In this document: positions 1 to 8,456 of the stretch, in pieces | How positions within the stretch are numbered: the first letter of the stretch is position 1 | Layout of the letters: each line of letters begins with the position of its first letter | Assembly: GCA_003525905.1 (NCBI GenBank) | Contig: DQIA01000043.1 | Coordinates: forward strand, 3,652-20,887 | Direction: 5' to 3' | From: Clostridiales bacterium | GTDB taxonomy: Bacteria > Bacillota > Clostridia > Oscillospirales > Oscillospiraceae | DNA: 17,236 nt | The notes under the pieces: model-generated | Databases searched by the model: none | What the model saw: the letters and a program-made list of their open reading frames with translations, nothing else | What the model was told of the DNA's origin: nothing | Translations under genes and position numbers: made by a program

Positions 1-7
1 CCTGATG

Positions 8-578
8 TGTCATTGCGAGGCCCCAAAGGGGCCGTGGCAATCTCGGGAAGGCACTCGCAGTTTGCAGGCTGCCGATTAAAACGTACCAGCCAATTGCGTC
101 TGTAGCGGCGCTCAGTGAGCGCCTACGGCAGTTGCGCGTATTGCAGTGGTGATTCGGCGGCGCAAGGCTATCAGAATTGCCATTCCGAGGAGCGAAGCGA
201 CGGGGAAATCTCGCAGTACTTGGCCGGATAATTGGGTACTTCCGGCGAAAACGTAACTGCCTTCCCGAGATTGCCACGTCGGCCTGCGGCCTCCTCGCAA
301 TGACAAATCTGGGAGCCGTTGCCATTTTAACGGTGGCCCGTTCGAGTCTGCAGCATTGCGCCGGGCCCGGCTGTCCGCTCCCCTACAGTGGCCGGTGCAA
401 TTCGGCAGTGCCTTCCCGAGATTGCACCCCAAGGGCACTTCCTCGCGCTTCGCGCTCAGGGCGCCACGTCGGCCTGCGGCCTCCTCGCAATGACAAACTT
501 GGGGGCCTCGTACCGCTGAATTGCTGCTGTACTACCTGCAACTGCCTTAGGCGCTCAGGGAGCGCCGCTGCAGCCGAG
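8..578. repeat. Intergenic palindromic repeat array (array i)
   Basis: This gene-free stretch upstream of hrcA is a mosaic of three repeat types that recur elsewhere in the window. Type A (core TGTCATTGCGAGG ... GTGGCAATCTCGGGAAGGCA) lies at 8-53 forward, at about 180-220 as a degenerate forward copy, at 258-305 reversed, and at 409-497 reversed with an extra module of about 39 bases. Type C (core CTGTAGCGGCGCTCAGTGAG) lies at 88-137 forward and at 538-572 reversed. Type B, whose better copies contain GGGGCATGCCCC or GCGGCATGCCGC, lies at about 358-388 as a degenerate reversed copy. The A copies at 8-53 and 258-305 are inverted relative to each other and could fold into one large cruciform or RNA hairpin. 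Small frames run through the block but look like no protein. The array may begin before the window. Confidence 0.85.
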
Positions 579-674
579 CCGTCCAAATATCCGGGTATGC
601 ATCCCCGGAAATGCGGGAAAGCTGTCGCTGTGGGAGGGTTCACAAAACGTTCAAAAAAAACTTCCGTTTGGGTA

Positions 675-703
675 TTGACAAAGTTGCGTTTGGGGGGTAT
701 AGT
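675..703 (+). promoter_or_regulatory. Sigma-A promoter of the hrcA-grpE-dnaK-dnaJ operon
   Basis: A consensus -35 box TTGACA (675-680) is separated by 17 bases from a -10 box TATAGT (698-703). This is a near-ideal vegetative promoter. The predicted transcript start near 710 falls at the left edge of the CIRCE operator, so bound HrcA would block initiation. Confidence 0.9.
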
Positions 704-707
704 TAGC

Positions 708-734
708 TTAGCACTCAGGGGTACGGAGTGCTAA
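708..734 (+). promoter_or_regulatory. CIRCE operator (HrcA binding site)
   Basis: The sequence is a perfect match to the CIRCE consensus: TTAGCACTC at 708-716, nine bases of spacer, GAGTGCTAA at 726-734. CIRCE is the established operator of the HrcA repressor in class I heat-shock regulation. It sits directly after the -10 box and before the ribosome binding site of hrcA, so the operon is autoregulated and would be induced when HrcA loses activity on heat stress. Confidence 0.97.
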
Positions 735-757
735 AGGAAAACAAGGAGGTCAAAGCC

Positions 758-1834
758 ATGGAGCTTTCGGAGCGCAAACAGAAGATCCTGAAGGCCATTG
801 TGGACCTCTACATCCGCAGCGCAGAGCCGGTCGGCTCCAAGACGATCGCCGCGCTGCCGGATATGAACTTCTCCTCTGCGACCATCCGCAACGAAATGGC
901 CGAGCTGACGACGCTCGGCTTTCTGGAGCAGCCGCACACGTCGGCCGGGCGCATCCCGAGCCCCGCGGGCTACCGCTTCTACATCGACCGTCTGATGCAG
1001 GATTACCGCCTCTCCGTCGACGAGACGCAGAGCATCAATCAGGCCATGGAATCGCGTATGCAGGAGCTGGACAAGGCCATGAGCCAGGTCGGCAAGCTCG
1101 TCTCCAAGCTGACGAACCTCCCGGCCTATACCATGACGGCTCCGGCCGGGGAAGTGACTGTCCGCCATTTCGAGATCATCCTTGCGGACGCCGGGAGCTT
1201 CATTCTTGTGGTCATGACGTCCGATGAAAACGTCAAGAACCGCCTTATCAAGCTGCCACTGCATGTGACGGAGCAGGACCTCAAGCTCCTGTCCGCCGTG
1301 CTCAATGCGAGCCTCACCGGGCTTCCCGCCTCCGGCTTCACGCCAGAGGTCATGAACCGCGTGACGCGCAGCGCAGGCGCCGCAGCGAGCCTCGTGCCCG
1401 TCATCGTCGATTTTACGACGCATGTGCTCGAGGAGGCTCATCGCTCGGAAATTTACCTTACCGGGCAGAACCGTCTGCTGGGCCAGCCGGAATATCAGGA
1501 CCTGACCAAGGCACAGGAGGTGCTCGGCGCGCTGGATGAAGACACGCTCTCCAACCTGCCCGCCCGGCTCGATCCGGACAGCCCCGTTCAGATCCTCGTC
1601 GGCCCCGAAAATGTCGCGCAGGAGCTGAAGGACACCTCCGTCGTCGTGACGCGCTTCGACATCGGCGACGGCATGCAGGGCATGATCGGTGTGGTCGGCC
1701 CGCAGCGCATGGATTACGCACAGATCACCGCACGATTAAGCTACTTTGCCGAAGGGCTTGGCCGGATGTTCGGCAAGCCGGAGCTGCCCGCGGCCCCAAA
1801 GCCGGAGGTGCACGAGGCAAAGGAGGAGGAATAA
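758..1834 (+). CDS. hrcA: Heat-inducible transcription repressor HrcA
   Basis: HrcA is the DNA-binding repressor of class I heat-shock genes and works on the CIRCE element 24 bases upstream. The product has 358 residues, close to the usual family length (about 340-360). The N-terminal part is the winged-helix domain (SERKQKILKAIVDLYI, then SSATIRNEMAEL and the HTSAGRIPS segment at about residues 50-70), followed by the GAF-like HrcA domain. The start chosen is ATG 758, because AAGGAGGT at 743-750 lies 7 bases before it; a GTG at 728 in the same frame lies inside CIRCE and has no ribosome binding site. It is the first gene of the operon and ends 3 bases before grpE. Repressor activity usually depends on GroEL in this family; no groEL is in the window. 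Confidence 0.96.
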   Translation: MELSERKQKILKAIVDLYIRSAEPVGSKTIAALPDMNFSSATIRNEMAELTTLGFLEQPHTSAGRIPSPAGYRFYIDRLMQDYRLSVDETQSINQAMESRMQELDKAMSQVGKLVSKLTNLPAYTMTAPAGEVTVRHFEIILADAGSFILVVMTSDENVKNRLIKLPLHVTEQDLKLLSAVLNASLTGLPASGFTPEVMNRVTRSAGAAASLVPVIVDFTTHVLEEAHRSEIYLTGQNRLLGQPEYQDLTKAQEVLGALDEDTLSNLPARLDPDSPVQILVGPENVAQELKDTSVVVTRFDIGDGMQGMIGVVGPQRMDYAQITARLSYFAEGLGRMFGKPELPAAPKPEVHEAKEEE

Positions 1835-1837
1835 ATT

Positions 1838-2401
1838 TTGGCAAAGAAACACGAAGAACCCGAAAAGAACGAGAAGGAGCCTGCCGCTCCGGAGGCCGCC
1901 AAGCAGGCGGAAGCGCCGAAGCAGCCGGAAGGCTCCAAGCAAAAGGCCGAGTCCAAACAGCCCGATGCGCTGGAGCAGGCCAAGGCCGCGCAGGCGCAGG
2001 AGCACGATCAGTTTCTGCGGCTGGCTGCGGAGTATGACAACTTCCGCAAGCGCACGCAGCGCGAAAAGGACGGCATCTATCAGGATGCCGTTGCCGATAC
2101 GGTGAAGAAGTTCCTTCCCGTCTATGATAACCTCGAGCGGGCCCTGCATCACGAGACCGCAGACGAGGCCTATAAAAAGGGCGTGGAGATGACCCTGACA
2201 GAGCTTGTCAAGATCCTCGACGCGCTGGGCGTCAAGCCCTTCGGCGAAGCGGGCGAGACCTTCGATCCGCAGCGCCACAATGCCGTGATGCACATCGAGG
2301 ACGAGAGCCTCGGGGAGAACGTCATCGCAGAGGTTTTCCAGACCGGCTTTGCCCACGGCGATAAGGTCATCCGCTTCGCCATGGTGAAGGTCGCAAATTA
2401 A
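1838..2401 (+). CDS. grpE: Nucleotide exchange factor GrpE
   Basis: GrpE releases ADP from DnaK and so drives the Hsp70 cycle in the cytoplasm. The 187-residue product has a charged, low-complexity N-terminal segment rich in Lys, Glu, Ala and Gln (about residues 1-60), a helical segment, and the conserved family core (YDNFRKRTQREK, then VYDNLERAL, FDPQRHNAVMH and FQTGF). The start is TTG 1838, supported by the run AGGAGGAGGA at 1821-1830 with 7 bases of spacing; no ATG lies in a better place. It follows hrcA by 3 bases, which suggests translational coupling, and precedes dnaK by 34 bases. Confidence 0.95.
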   Translation: MAKKHEEPEKNEKEPAAPEAAKQAEAPKQPEGSKQKAESKQPDALEQAKAAQAQEHDQFLRLAAEYDNFRKRTQREKDGIYQDAVADTVKKFLPVYDNLERALHHETADEAYKKGVEMTLTELVKILDALGVKPFGEAGETFDPQRHNAVMHIEDESLGENVIAEVFQTGFAHGDKVIRFAMVKVAN

Positions 2402-2432
2402 ATCAGTGAGTTACTTCTTTGGGAGGATTTGA

Positions 2433-4265
<1,833 letters not shown>

Positions 4266-4279
4266 GGACGAATGTATGC

Positions 4280-4309
4280 GGCAGGCGGCGGCTTCGGCCA
4301 CCGCCTGCC
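4280..4309 (+). other. Intercistronic hairpin between dnaK and dnaJ
   Basis: A 9-bp perfect stem (GGCAGGCGG at 4280-4288 with CCGCCTGCC at 4301-4309) encloses a 12-base loop in the 86-base dnaK-dnaJ gap. No T-run follows, so it is not a standard terminator. It may be an mRNA stability or processing structure that lowers dnaJ relative to dnaK; this role is inference. Confidence 0.6.
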
Positions 4310-4351
4310 CTGCGTCGGCCGCCCGAAAGGGTAGCAGGAGAGGTGAGCAGC

Positions 4352-5506
4352 ATGGCAAATGAGAACAAGCGAGATTATTATGAGGTCCTTGGCCTCAAAA
4401 AGGATGCGACGGACGCCGATATCAAGCGCGCCTACCGCAAGCTTGCCGCGCAGTATCATCCGGACGTGAACCACGATCCGGGCGCGGAAGAAAAATTCAA
4501 GGAGATCAACGAGGCCAACGAGGTGCTCTCCGATCCGGATAAGCGTGCACGCTATGACCAGTACGGCTTCGCGGGCGTCGATCCGAATTTCAACCCGAAT
4601 GCGGGCGGCAGCCCGTTCGGCGGTGCAGGATTCGGCGATTTCGGCGACCTCGGCGATATTTTCGGCAGCTTTTTCGGCGGCGGCGGCCGCAGCACGCGCC
4701 GCAGCGCCAGCGCCCCCATGCAGGGCGACGACATCGGCGCGCGCGTTGAGCTGACGTTTGAAGAGGCGGCCTTCGGTGCGGAGAAGGAGGTCACGGTCTC
4801 CCGCGTGGAGGACTGCGACCAGTGCCACGGCAGCGGCGCAGCTCCCGGCACGAGCGCCGAGACCTGCCCGCGCTGTAAGGGCACGGGCTCCGTGCGCACG
4901 CAGCAGAATTTCATGGGCATGACCATGCAGTCCACGGCGGCCTGCCCGGATTGCCGCGGCACCGGCAGGATCATCCGCACCCCGTGCAGCCGCTGCAAGG
5001 GCAAGGGCAAGGTGCGCCGCAGCCACAAGCTGATGGTGAAGTTTCCCGCCGGTATCGACGACGGCCAGACGCTGCGCGTGCGCGGCGAGGGCAACACCGG
5101 ACTCAACGGCGGCCCGAGCGGCGATCTGATGGTCACGGTCAGCGTCCGCAGCCACCCGCTGTTCACGCGGCAGGGGCAGGATGTCTACTGTGAGATGCCC
5201 ATCACGTTTACGCAGGCTGCCTGCGGCGCGGAGGTCGAGGTGCCGACGCTCGACGGCAAGGTCCGCTATACGATCGGCGAGGGCACGCAGACCGGCACGA
5301 CGTTCCGCCTGAAGGGCAAGGGCATCCCTTATGTCAACGGGCGCAGCCGCGGCGACCAATATGTCACCGTCGTTGTGGAGACGCCGACCCGCCTGACGCG
5401 CGAGCAGAAGGAGCTGCTGCGCAAGTTCGAGGAGGCGACTTCCGAAAGCGCACAGCCAAAACGAAAGAAGTTTTTTGAGAAGCTGCGCGATGCCTTCGAC
5501 AAATAA
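4352..5506 (+). CDS. dnaJ: Chaperone protein DnaJ (Hsp40)
   Basis: DnaJ is the Hsp40 partner that delivers substrates to DnaK and stimulates its ATPase. The 384-residue product is a full class I DnaJ: J domain at residues 1-70 with HPD at 36-38, a Gly/Phe-rich linker (about 75-115), four CxxCxGxG zinc-binding motifs (CDQCHGSG, CPRCKGTG, CPDCRGTG, CSRCKGKG; the eight cysteines are intact) and the C-terminal substrate-binding domains. ATG 4352 is preferred over the in-frame GTG 4343, because the GTG lies within the purine-rich ribosome binding region (AGGAGAGGTG, 4336-4345). It is the last gene of the heat-shock operon. Confidence 0.97.
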   Translation: MANENKRDYYEVLGLKKDATDADIKRAYRKLAAQYHPDVNHDPGAEEKFKEINEANEVLSDPDKRARYDQYGFAGVDPNFNPNAGGSPFGGAGFGDFGDLGDIFGSFFGGGGRSTRRSASAPMQGDDIGARVELTFEEAAFGAEKEVTVSRVEDCDQCHGSGAAPGTSAETCPRCKGTGSVRTQQNFMGMTMQSTAACPDCRGTGRIIRTPCSRCKGKGKVRRSHKLMVKFPAGIDDGQTLRVRGEGNTGLNGGPSGDLMVTVSVRSHPLFTRQGQDVYCEMPITFTQAACGAEVEVPTLDGKVRYTIGEGTQTGTTFRLKGKGIPYVNGRSRGDQYVTVVVETPTRLTREQKELLRKFEEATSESAQPKRKKFFEKLRDAFDK

Positions 5507-5507
5507 G

Positions 5508-5668
5508 GGCAACGCCGCATAATTGCATCTTCGGCCTTCGTCGGATATTTTTCGCCGACCCATCGGTTTGGAAAGTTTGATGTACACAAAGTACATCTGC
5601 ACTTTCCAAATCTCGTCTCGACAAAAAATCTCTCGCCGAATGCTCTCGCTGAATTGTGCGGTGTTGCC
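5508..5668. repeat. Fold-back repeat element with terminal inverted repeats (MITE-like)
   Basis: This 161-base segment begins right after the dnaJ stop codon. Its ends are imperfect inverted repeats of about 18 bases (GGCAACGCCGCATAATTG at the left; GAATTGTGCGGTGTTGCC at the right), differing at only a few positions. The centre forms a second hairpin around 5569-5612 (TTGGAAAGT..GATGTAC with GTACATC..ACTTTCCAA). The arms between them also show partial complementarity, so the whole element can fold back on itself. It encodes no credible protein. It looks like a non-autonomous mobile element or a long RNA hairpin in the 3' end of the dnaJ message. No other copy is in this window. Confidence 0.7.
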
Positions 5669-5687
5669 ATATGCAAAAAATTACCAT

Positions 5688-5714
5688 GCGGCCGCTGTAA
5701 TGCGGCCGCTTTTT
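5688..5714 (+). terminator. Intrinsic terminator of the heat-shock operon
   Basis: Two GCGGCCGC blocks (5688-5695 and 5702-5709) pair around a 6-base loop and are followed by TTTTT (5710-5714). This is the likely end of the hrcA-grpE-dnaK-dnaJ transcript, which would therefore include the fold-back element in its 3' untranslated region. Confidence 0.85.
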
Positions 5715-5728
5715 CTGGGAGAAAATCG

Positions 5729-5788
5729 ATGACCCTGAACGGCAGAAGCATCCCGATCCCTGACCCGTGGTCCGGAAACGCGGTTTGA
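5729..5788 (+). CDS. Possible 19-residue leader ORF before pnuC
   Basis: ATG 5729 is preceded by GGGAG at 5717-5721 with 7 bases of spacing, and opens a 19-codon frame (MTLNGRSIPIPDPWSGNAV) ending 27 bases before pnuC. No relative is recognised. The position between a terminator and a vitamin transporter gene makes a regulatory leader conceivable, but length and composition alone cannot distinguish it from chance. Confidence 0.25.
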   Translation: MTLNGRSIPIPDPWSGNAV

Positions 5789-5815
5789 CCGAATCACAAC
5801 AGAAAGGATCGATCT

Positions 5816-6511
5816 TTGAATTTGAATAACCCGTTTGCTTCCATGCGGGCCAGAGACTGGGCGTTCTGGCTCGGTTCGCTGGCCGTTGTGGCCGTGTCCA
5901 ACTTCCTCGGCGGCGACGTTGACCCGCTGACGCTGATCGCCGCCCTGACCGGCGTGACGGCCCTGATGCTCGCGGCCAAGGGGCAGGTCTTCGCGCAGTA
6001 TCTCATGATCGTGTTCTGCCTGCTCTACGGCGCCATCTCCTGCCGCTTCCGCTACTGGGGCGAGATGCTCACCTATCTCGGCATGAGCCTGCCCATGGCG
6101 GTCTGGTCCGCCGTGACGTGGCGGCGCAACACGGCGCACGAGGCGGGCAGCGCCGTGGCCATCCGCCGCCTGACCGGCCGCGACATGGCCCTGCTCGTGC
6201 TGGCCACCGCTGCGGTGACGGCCCTGTTCGGTTGGCTGCTGGCGGCGCTCGATACGCCGAACCTCGGCTTCAGCATCCTGTCCGTCGCCACGAGCTTTCT
6301 CGCGGCCGCCCTGACCATGCTCCGCTCGTCGTATTATGGCCTCGGCTACGCGGCGAACGACATCGTGCTTGTCGTGCTGTGGGTGCTGGCCTCCTGCGAG
6401 GACCCAGCCTATATTCCCGTGGCGGTGAATTTCGGCATTTTCCTGTTCCATGACTTCTATGGCTTCCTCAGCTGGAAAAAGCGCGAGCGCCATATGGCCC
6501 AAACTGCATAA
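5816..6511 (+). CDS. pnuC: PnuC-family nicotinamide riboside transporter
   Basis: PnuC proteins are membrane carriers that take up nicotinamide riboside (or related vitamin precursors) for NAD synthesis. The 231-residue product is almost wholly hydrophobic, with about seven membrane segments, and contains segments typical of the family: LTGVTALMLAAKGQ, the region around FRYWGEMLTYLGMSLPM, the loop WRRN, NDIVLVVLWVLA and the C-terminal NFGIFLFHDFYGFLSW. The start is TTG 5816, supported by AGAAAGGAT at 5801-5809; ATG 5843 is an internal alternative that would lose nine residues. It stands alone between two terminators. Which riboside or vitamin it carries cannot be read from the sequence with certainty. 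Confidence 0.85.
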   Translation: MNLNNPFASMRARDWAFWLGSLAVVAVSNFLGGDVDPLTLIAALTGVTALMLAAKGQVFAQYLMIVFCLLYGAISCRFRYWGEMLTYLGMSLPMAVWSAVTWRRNTAHEAGSAVAIRRLTGRDMALLVLATAAVTALFGWLLAALDTPNLGFSILSVATSFLAAALTMLRSSYYGLGYAANDIVLVVLWVLASCEDPAYIPVAVNFGIFLFHDFYGFLSWKKRERHMAQTA

Positions 6512-6516
6512 AAACC

Positions 6517-6551
6517 GGCGCGCTGCGGGTCCCGCAGCGCGCCATTTTTTT
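6517..6551 (+). terminator. Intrinsic terminator of pnuC
   Basis: A GC-rich inverted repeat (GGCGCGCTGCGGG at 6517-6529, CCCGCAGCGCGCC at 6531-6543) is followed by A and seven T (6545-6551). It starts 6 bases after the pnuC stop codon. Confidence 0.92.
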
Positions 6552-6559
6552 AGATCCTC

Positions 6560-6588
6560 TTGCATTTGCCGACCACATCGGGTAATAT
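6560..6588 (+). promoter_or_regulatory. Promoter of the ABC exporter unit
   Basis: TTGCAT (6560-6565), 17 bases of spacer and TAATAT (6583-6588) make a plausible sigma-A promoter just after the pnuC terminator. A start near 6595 would give an untranslated leader of about 190 bases before the exporter, containing a short ORF and a hairpin. Confidence 0.6.
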
Positions 6589-6659
6589 GATGGTGTGTCA
6601 GTGATTTGTAAGAAAGAGCCTGACTGACGCGGATCATGAGATGGAAAGGAGAAAGACGT

Positions 6660-6716
6660 ATGCACTTCTACAGGATCGTCAGACTGCTGTATCATTTCCC
6701 GGAGCGCGCGATCTGA
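6660..6716 (+). CDS. 18-residue leader peptide ORF upstream of the ABC exporter
   Basis: ATG 6660 follows a strong ribosome binding site AAAGGAG (6645-6651) at 8 bases, and the frame reads MHFYRIVRLLYHFPERAI before TGA at 6714-6716. The peptide is rich in aromatic and basic residues. It is not recognised. Its stop codon lies inside the 5' arm of a strong hairpin (6711-6723 with 6736-6748) in the leader of the exporter gene. It may be a regulatory leader peptide, as known for some multidrug ABC transporters (for example bmrB before bmrCD in Bacillus), or a small exported peptide. An in-frame ATG at 6636 would add eight residues but lacks the good ribosome site. Confidence 0.5.
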   Translation: MHFYRIVRLLYHFPERAI

Positions 6717-6748
6717 GGCTCCGGATCGGAGGAAACGGAGTCCCGGAT
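6711..6748 (+). promoter_or_regulatory. Leader hairpin overlapping the stop of the short ORF
   Basis: ATCTGAGGCTCCG (6711-6723) can pair with CGGAGTCCCGGAT (6736-6748): thirteen positions with one mismatch and two G-T pairs. A shorter competing hairpin, CTCCG-gat-CGGAG (6719-6731), shares the 5' arm. No T-run follows. The structure sits between the leader ORF and the exporter's ribosome site GGGAGGA (6767-6773), so ribosome position could decide which form exists. Confidence 0.5.
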
Positions 6749-6783
6749 ATGGAGGAACCACAATCAGGGAGGACACGTTTCAA

Positions 6784-8406
6784 ATGAAAAAAATTCTTTC
6801 GCTTTTAGACAAAAACAAAAGATTTTTCCTGCTGACATTGCTCGTCGGCATCGTTTACTCTGCGATCAGCGTCGCGATCCCCACGATCTCCGGTCGGCTG
6901 ATCACCTCCGTTGTCGCGGATTCCGCCAATCGCACGAGACTGCTCTGCATCTTTCTGCTCATCAGCCTCTTTCAGCTCTGCTTTGCCGAATTGGATGAGT
7001 ACATGGGCAATACGCTCAAAATAAGGCAGAAGAAGCAGATGCGCCGGAATGCGTTTCATGCCTTCTCCGCGCAGGACAGCGCCAAACGCGAGGATATCTC
7101 CGCCTTTGTGTCGTTTGTGAACAACGATATCCCGAGCGTGGCGGAGCAGTATGTTCTGGGCACCATTGATATGATAAAATGCATGAGCATTCTGGCGTTT
7201 TCCGCGCTGTCGCTGCTCTATATTCACTGGGTGCTGGCTCTTGTCATCGTGGGCGTGAGCCTGCTGATCGTCGCTCTTCCCAATACGATGCGAAAAAGAG
7301 GCGGAGCGGCCAGAAAGCGCTATTCCGGTGCGCTGGCAAACTACAATACGACGCTGCGATCGATCCTGGACGGCCTGCGGCTTGTGAAGGCCTACCGCTG
7401 CCGGAAATATGCGGCGGAGTCCGTCGATTCCGCCGACGACGGCATTGCACGCAGCGAAATGACCTTGCTGAAATATCAGCTGGTCACGCAGGGAATCACG
7501 ACCGCGCTGCAGGTGGCAAAAACAGTCCTGATCCTGCTGATCGGCCTCTATCTGATCTCCAAAAAGGAGATCGATGTCGGCAGCCTTGTCGCGGTGATCC
7601 AGCTGGCAGAGGTGATCAGCGCCCCGATCGAGGTTCTGGCGTACCTGCGGCATGGGCGGAATGAGGTTCTGCCGCTCCTTGCACAGTATCAGAGCATGAT
7701 CGGGCGGAAACCGGAAGGGGACGACCGCCGGACGGCGTGCGCCGGGGCGTTGGAGCAGCTGGCCGTTGACCATCTTTCTTACCGCGCAGAGGAACTCACC
7801 ATTCTGAAGGACGTCTGCGCCCGCTTTACGGCCGGGCGGAAGTATCTGATCACCGGAGGGAGCGGAAGCGGAAAATCCACCCTGCTCCGGCTGATCGCAC
7901 AGATCGGCGATCTTCAGTATGGCGGGAGAATCCTCTATAACGGGCACGAAATCAGAACGATCCCATACGGCGCATATTATGAAAGTATTTGCCCCGTCTT
8001 TCAAGAGCCCTATCTCTTCTACGCAACGCTGGAGGACAACATCTGCGTCGGCCGCCCGATCCCGCGGGATATCTATCTGGATGTGATCCGGAAGCTGAAT
8101 CTGGAGTATCTGCTGGACCGGTATCACGGTCAGGAGCTGACGCAGGAGAGAATGGAGACGCTGTCCGGCGGAGAACGGCAGCGCGTGGCGCTGGCGCGGG
8201 CGATGGTCGGACGGCCCTCTGTCTACCTGCTGGATGAGGTGACCTCCGCACTGGATCAGGCGAATGCCGAGCTGGTGGAGCGGCTGCTATTGGAGGAGCC
8301 TTCGATGGTCCTTCACATCTGCCACAAGCCGAACCCCGCACTGCGGGACCGGTACGACGGGATATACGAATTATCCGACGGCGTATTGACTCCGGTGAAC
8401 CCATAA
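6784..8406 (+). CDS. Half-size ABC exporter (membrane domain fused to ATPase)
   Basis: The 540-residue protein joins an N-terminal transmembrane domain (about residues 15-290, with clear hydrophobic segments near 15-35, 52-68, 132-165 and 245-260) to a C-terminal ABC ATPase. Walker A GGSGSGKST is at 358-366, the Q-loop in VFQEPYLF near 405, the signature LSGGERQ at 460-466, Walker B VYLLDE at 480-485 with D-loop SALD, and the switch histidine in HICHK near 514. All catalytic residues are present. It should work as a homodimer or with an unseen partner, exporting a lipid, drug or peptide; the substrate is unknown. Ribosome site GGGAGGA is at 6767-6773. The transmembrane part uses more AT-rich codons than neighbouring genes, which may point to transfer. 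Confidence 0.88.
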   Translation: MKKILSLLDKNKRFFLLTLLVGIVYSAISVAIPTISGRLITSVVADSANRTRLLCIFLLISLFQLCFAELDEYMGNTLKIRQKKQMRRNAFHAFSAQDSAKREDISAFVSFVNNDIPSVAEQYVLGTIDMIKCMSILAFSALSLLYIHWVLALVIVGVSLLIVALPNTMRKRGGAARKRYSGALANYNTTLRSILDGLRLVKAYRCRKYAAESVDSADDGIARSEMTLLKYQLVTQGITTALQVAKTVLILLIGLYLISKKEIDVGSLVAVIQLAEVISAPIEVLAYLRHGRNEVLPLLAQYQSMIGRKPEGDDRRTACAGALEQLAVDHLSYRAEELTILKDVCARFTAGRKYLITGGSGSGKSTLLRLIAQIGDLQYGGRILYNGHEIRTIPYGAYYESICPVFQEPYLFYATLEDNICVGRPIPRDIYLDVIRKLNLEYLLDRYHGQELTQERMETLSGGERQRVALARAMVGRPSVYLLDEVTSALDQANAELVERLLLEEPSMVLHICHKPNPALRDRYDGIYELSDGVLTPVNP

Positions 8407-8413
8407 TAAAAGA

Positions 8414-8448
8414 AAGTGCAGCCACCGACATAGCCGATGGCTGCACTT
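8414..8448 (-). terminator. Intrinsic terminator between convergent genes (metY side)
   Basis: AAGTGCAGCCA (8414-8424) and TGGCTGCACTT (8438-8448) form an 11-bp perfect stem. Read on the minus strand the stem is followed by TTTCTTTTATTAT, a good T-tract, so it terminates metY. On the plus strand no T-run follows, so it is at best a weak stop for the ABC exporter gene. Confidence 0.8.
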
Positions 8449-8456
8449 GACTGTTA

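Noticed and set aside
177..734. Open frames inside the repeat array upstream of hrcA (177-734 plus, 112-438 minus, 383-643 minus)
   Set aside because: They are built of translated palindromic repeats, recur as the same peptide strings in the other arrays, and one runs into the CIRCE operator.
728..757. GTG 728 as the start of hrcA
   Set aside because: It lies inside the CIRCE operator, lacks a ribosome site, and would put coding sequence over the operator; ATG 758 has AAGGAGGT at the right distance.
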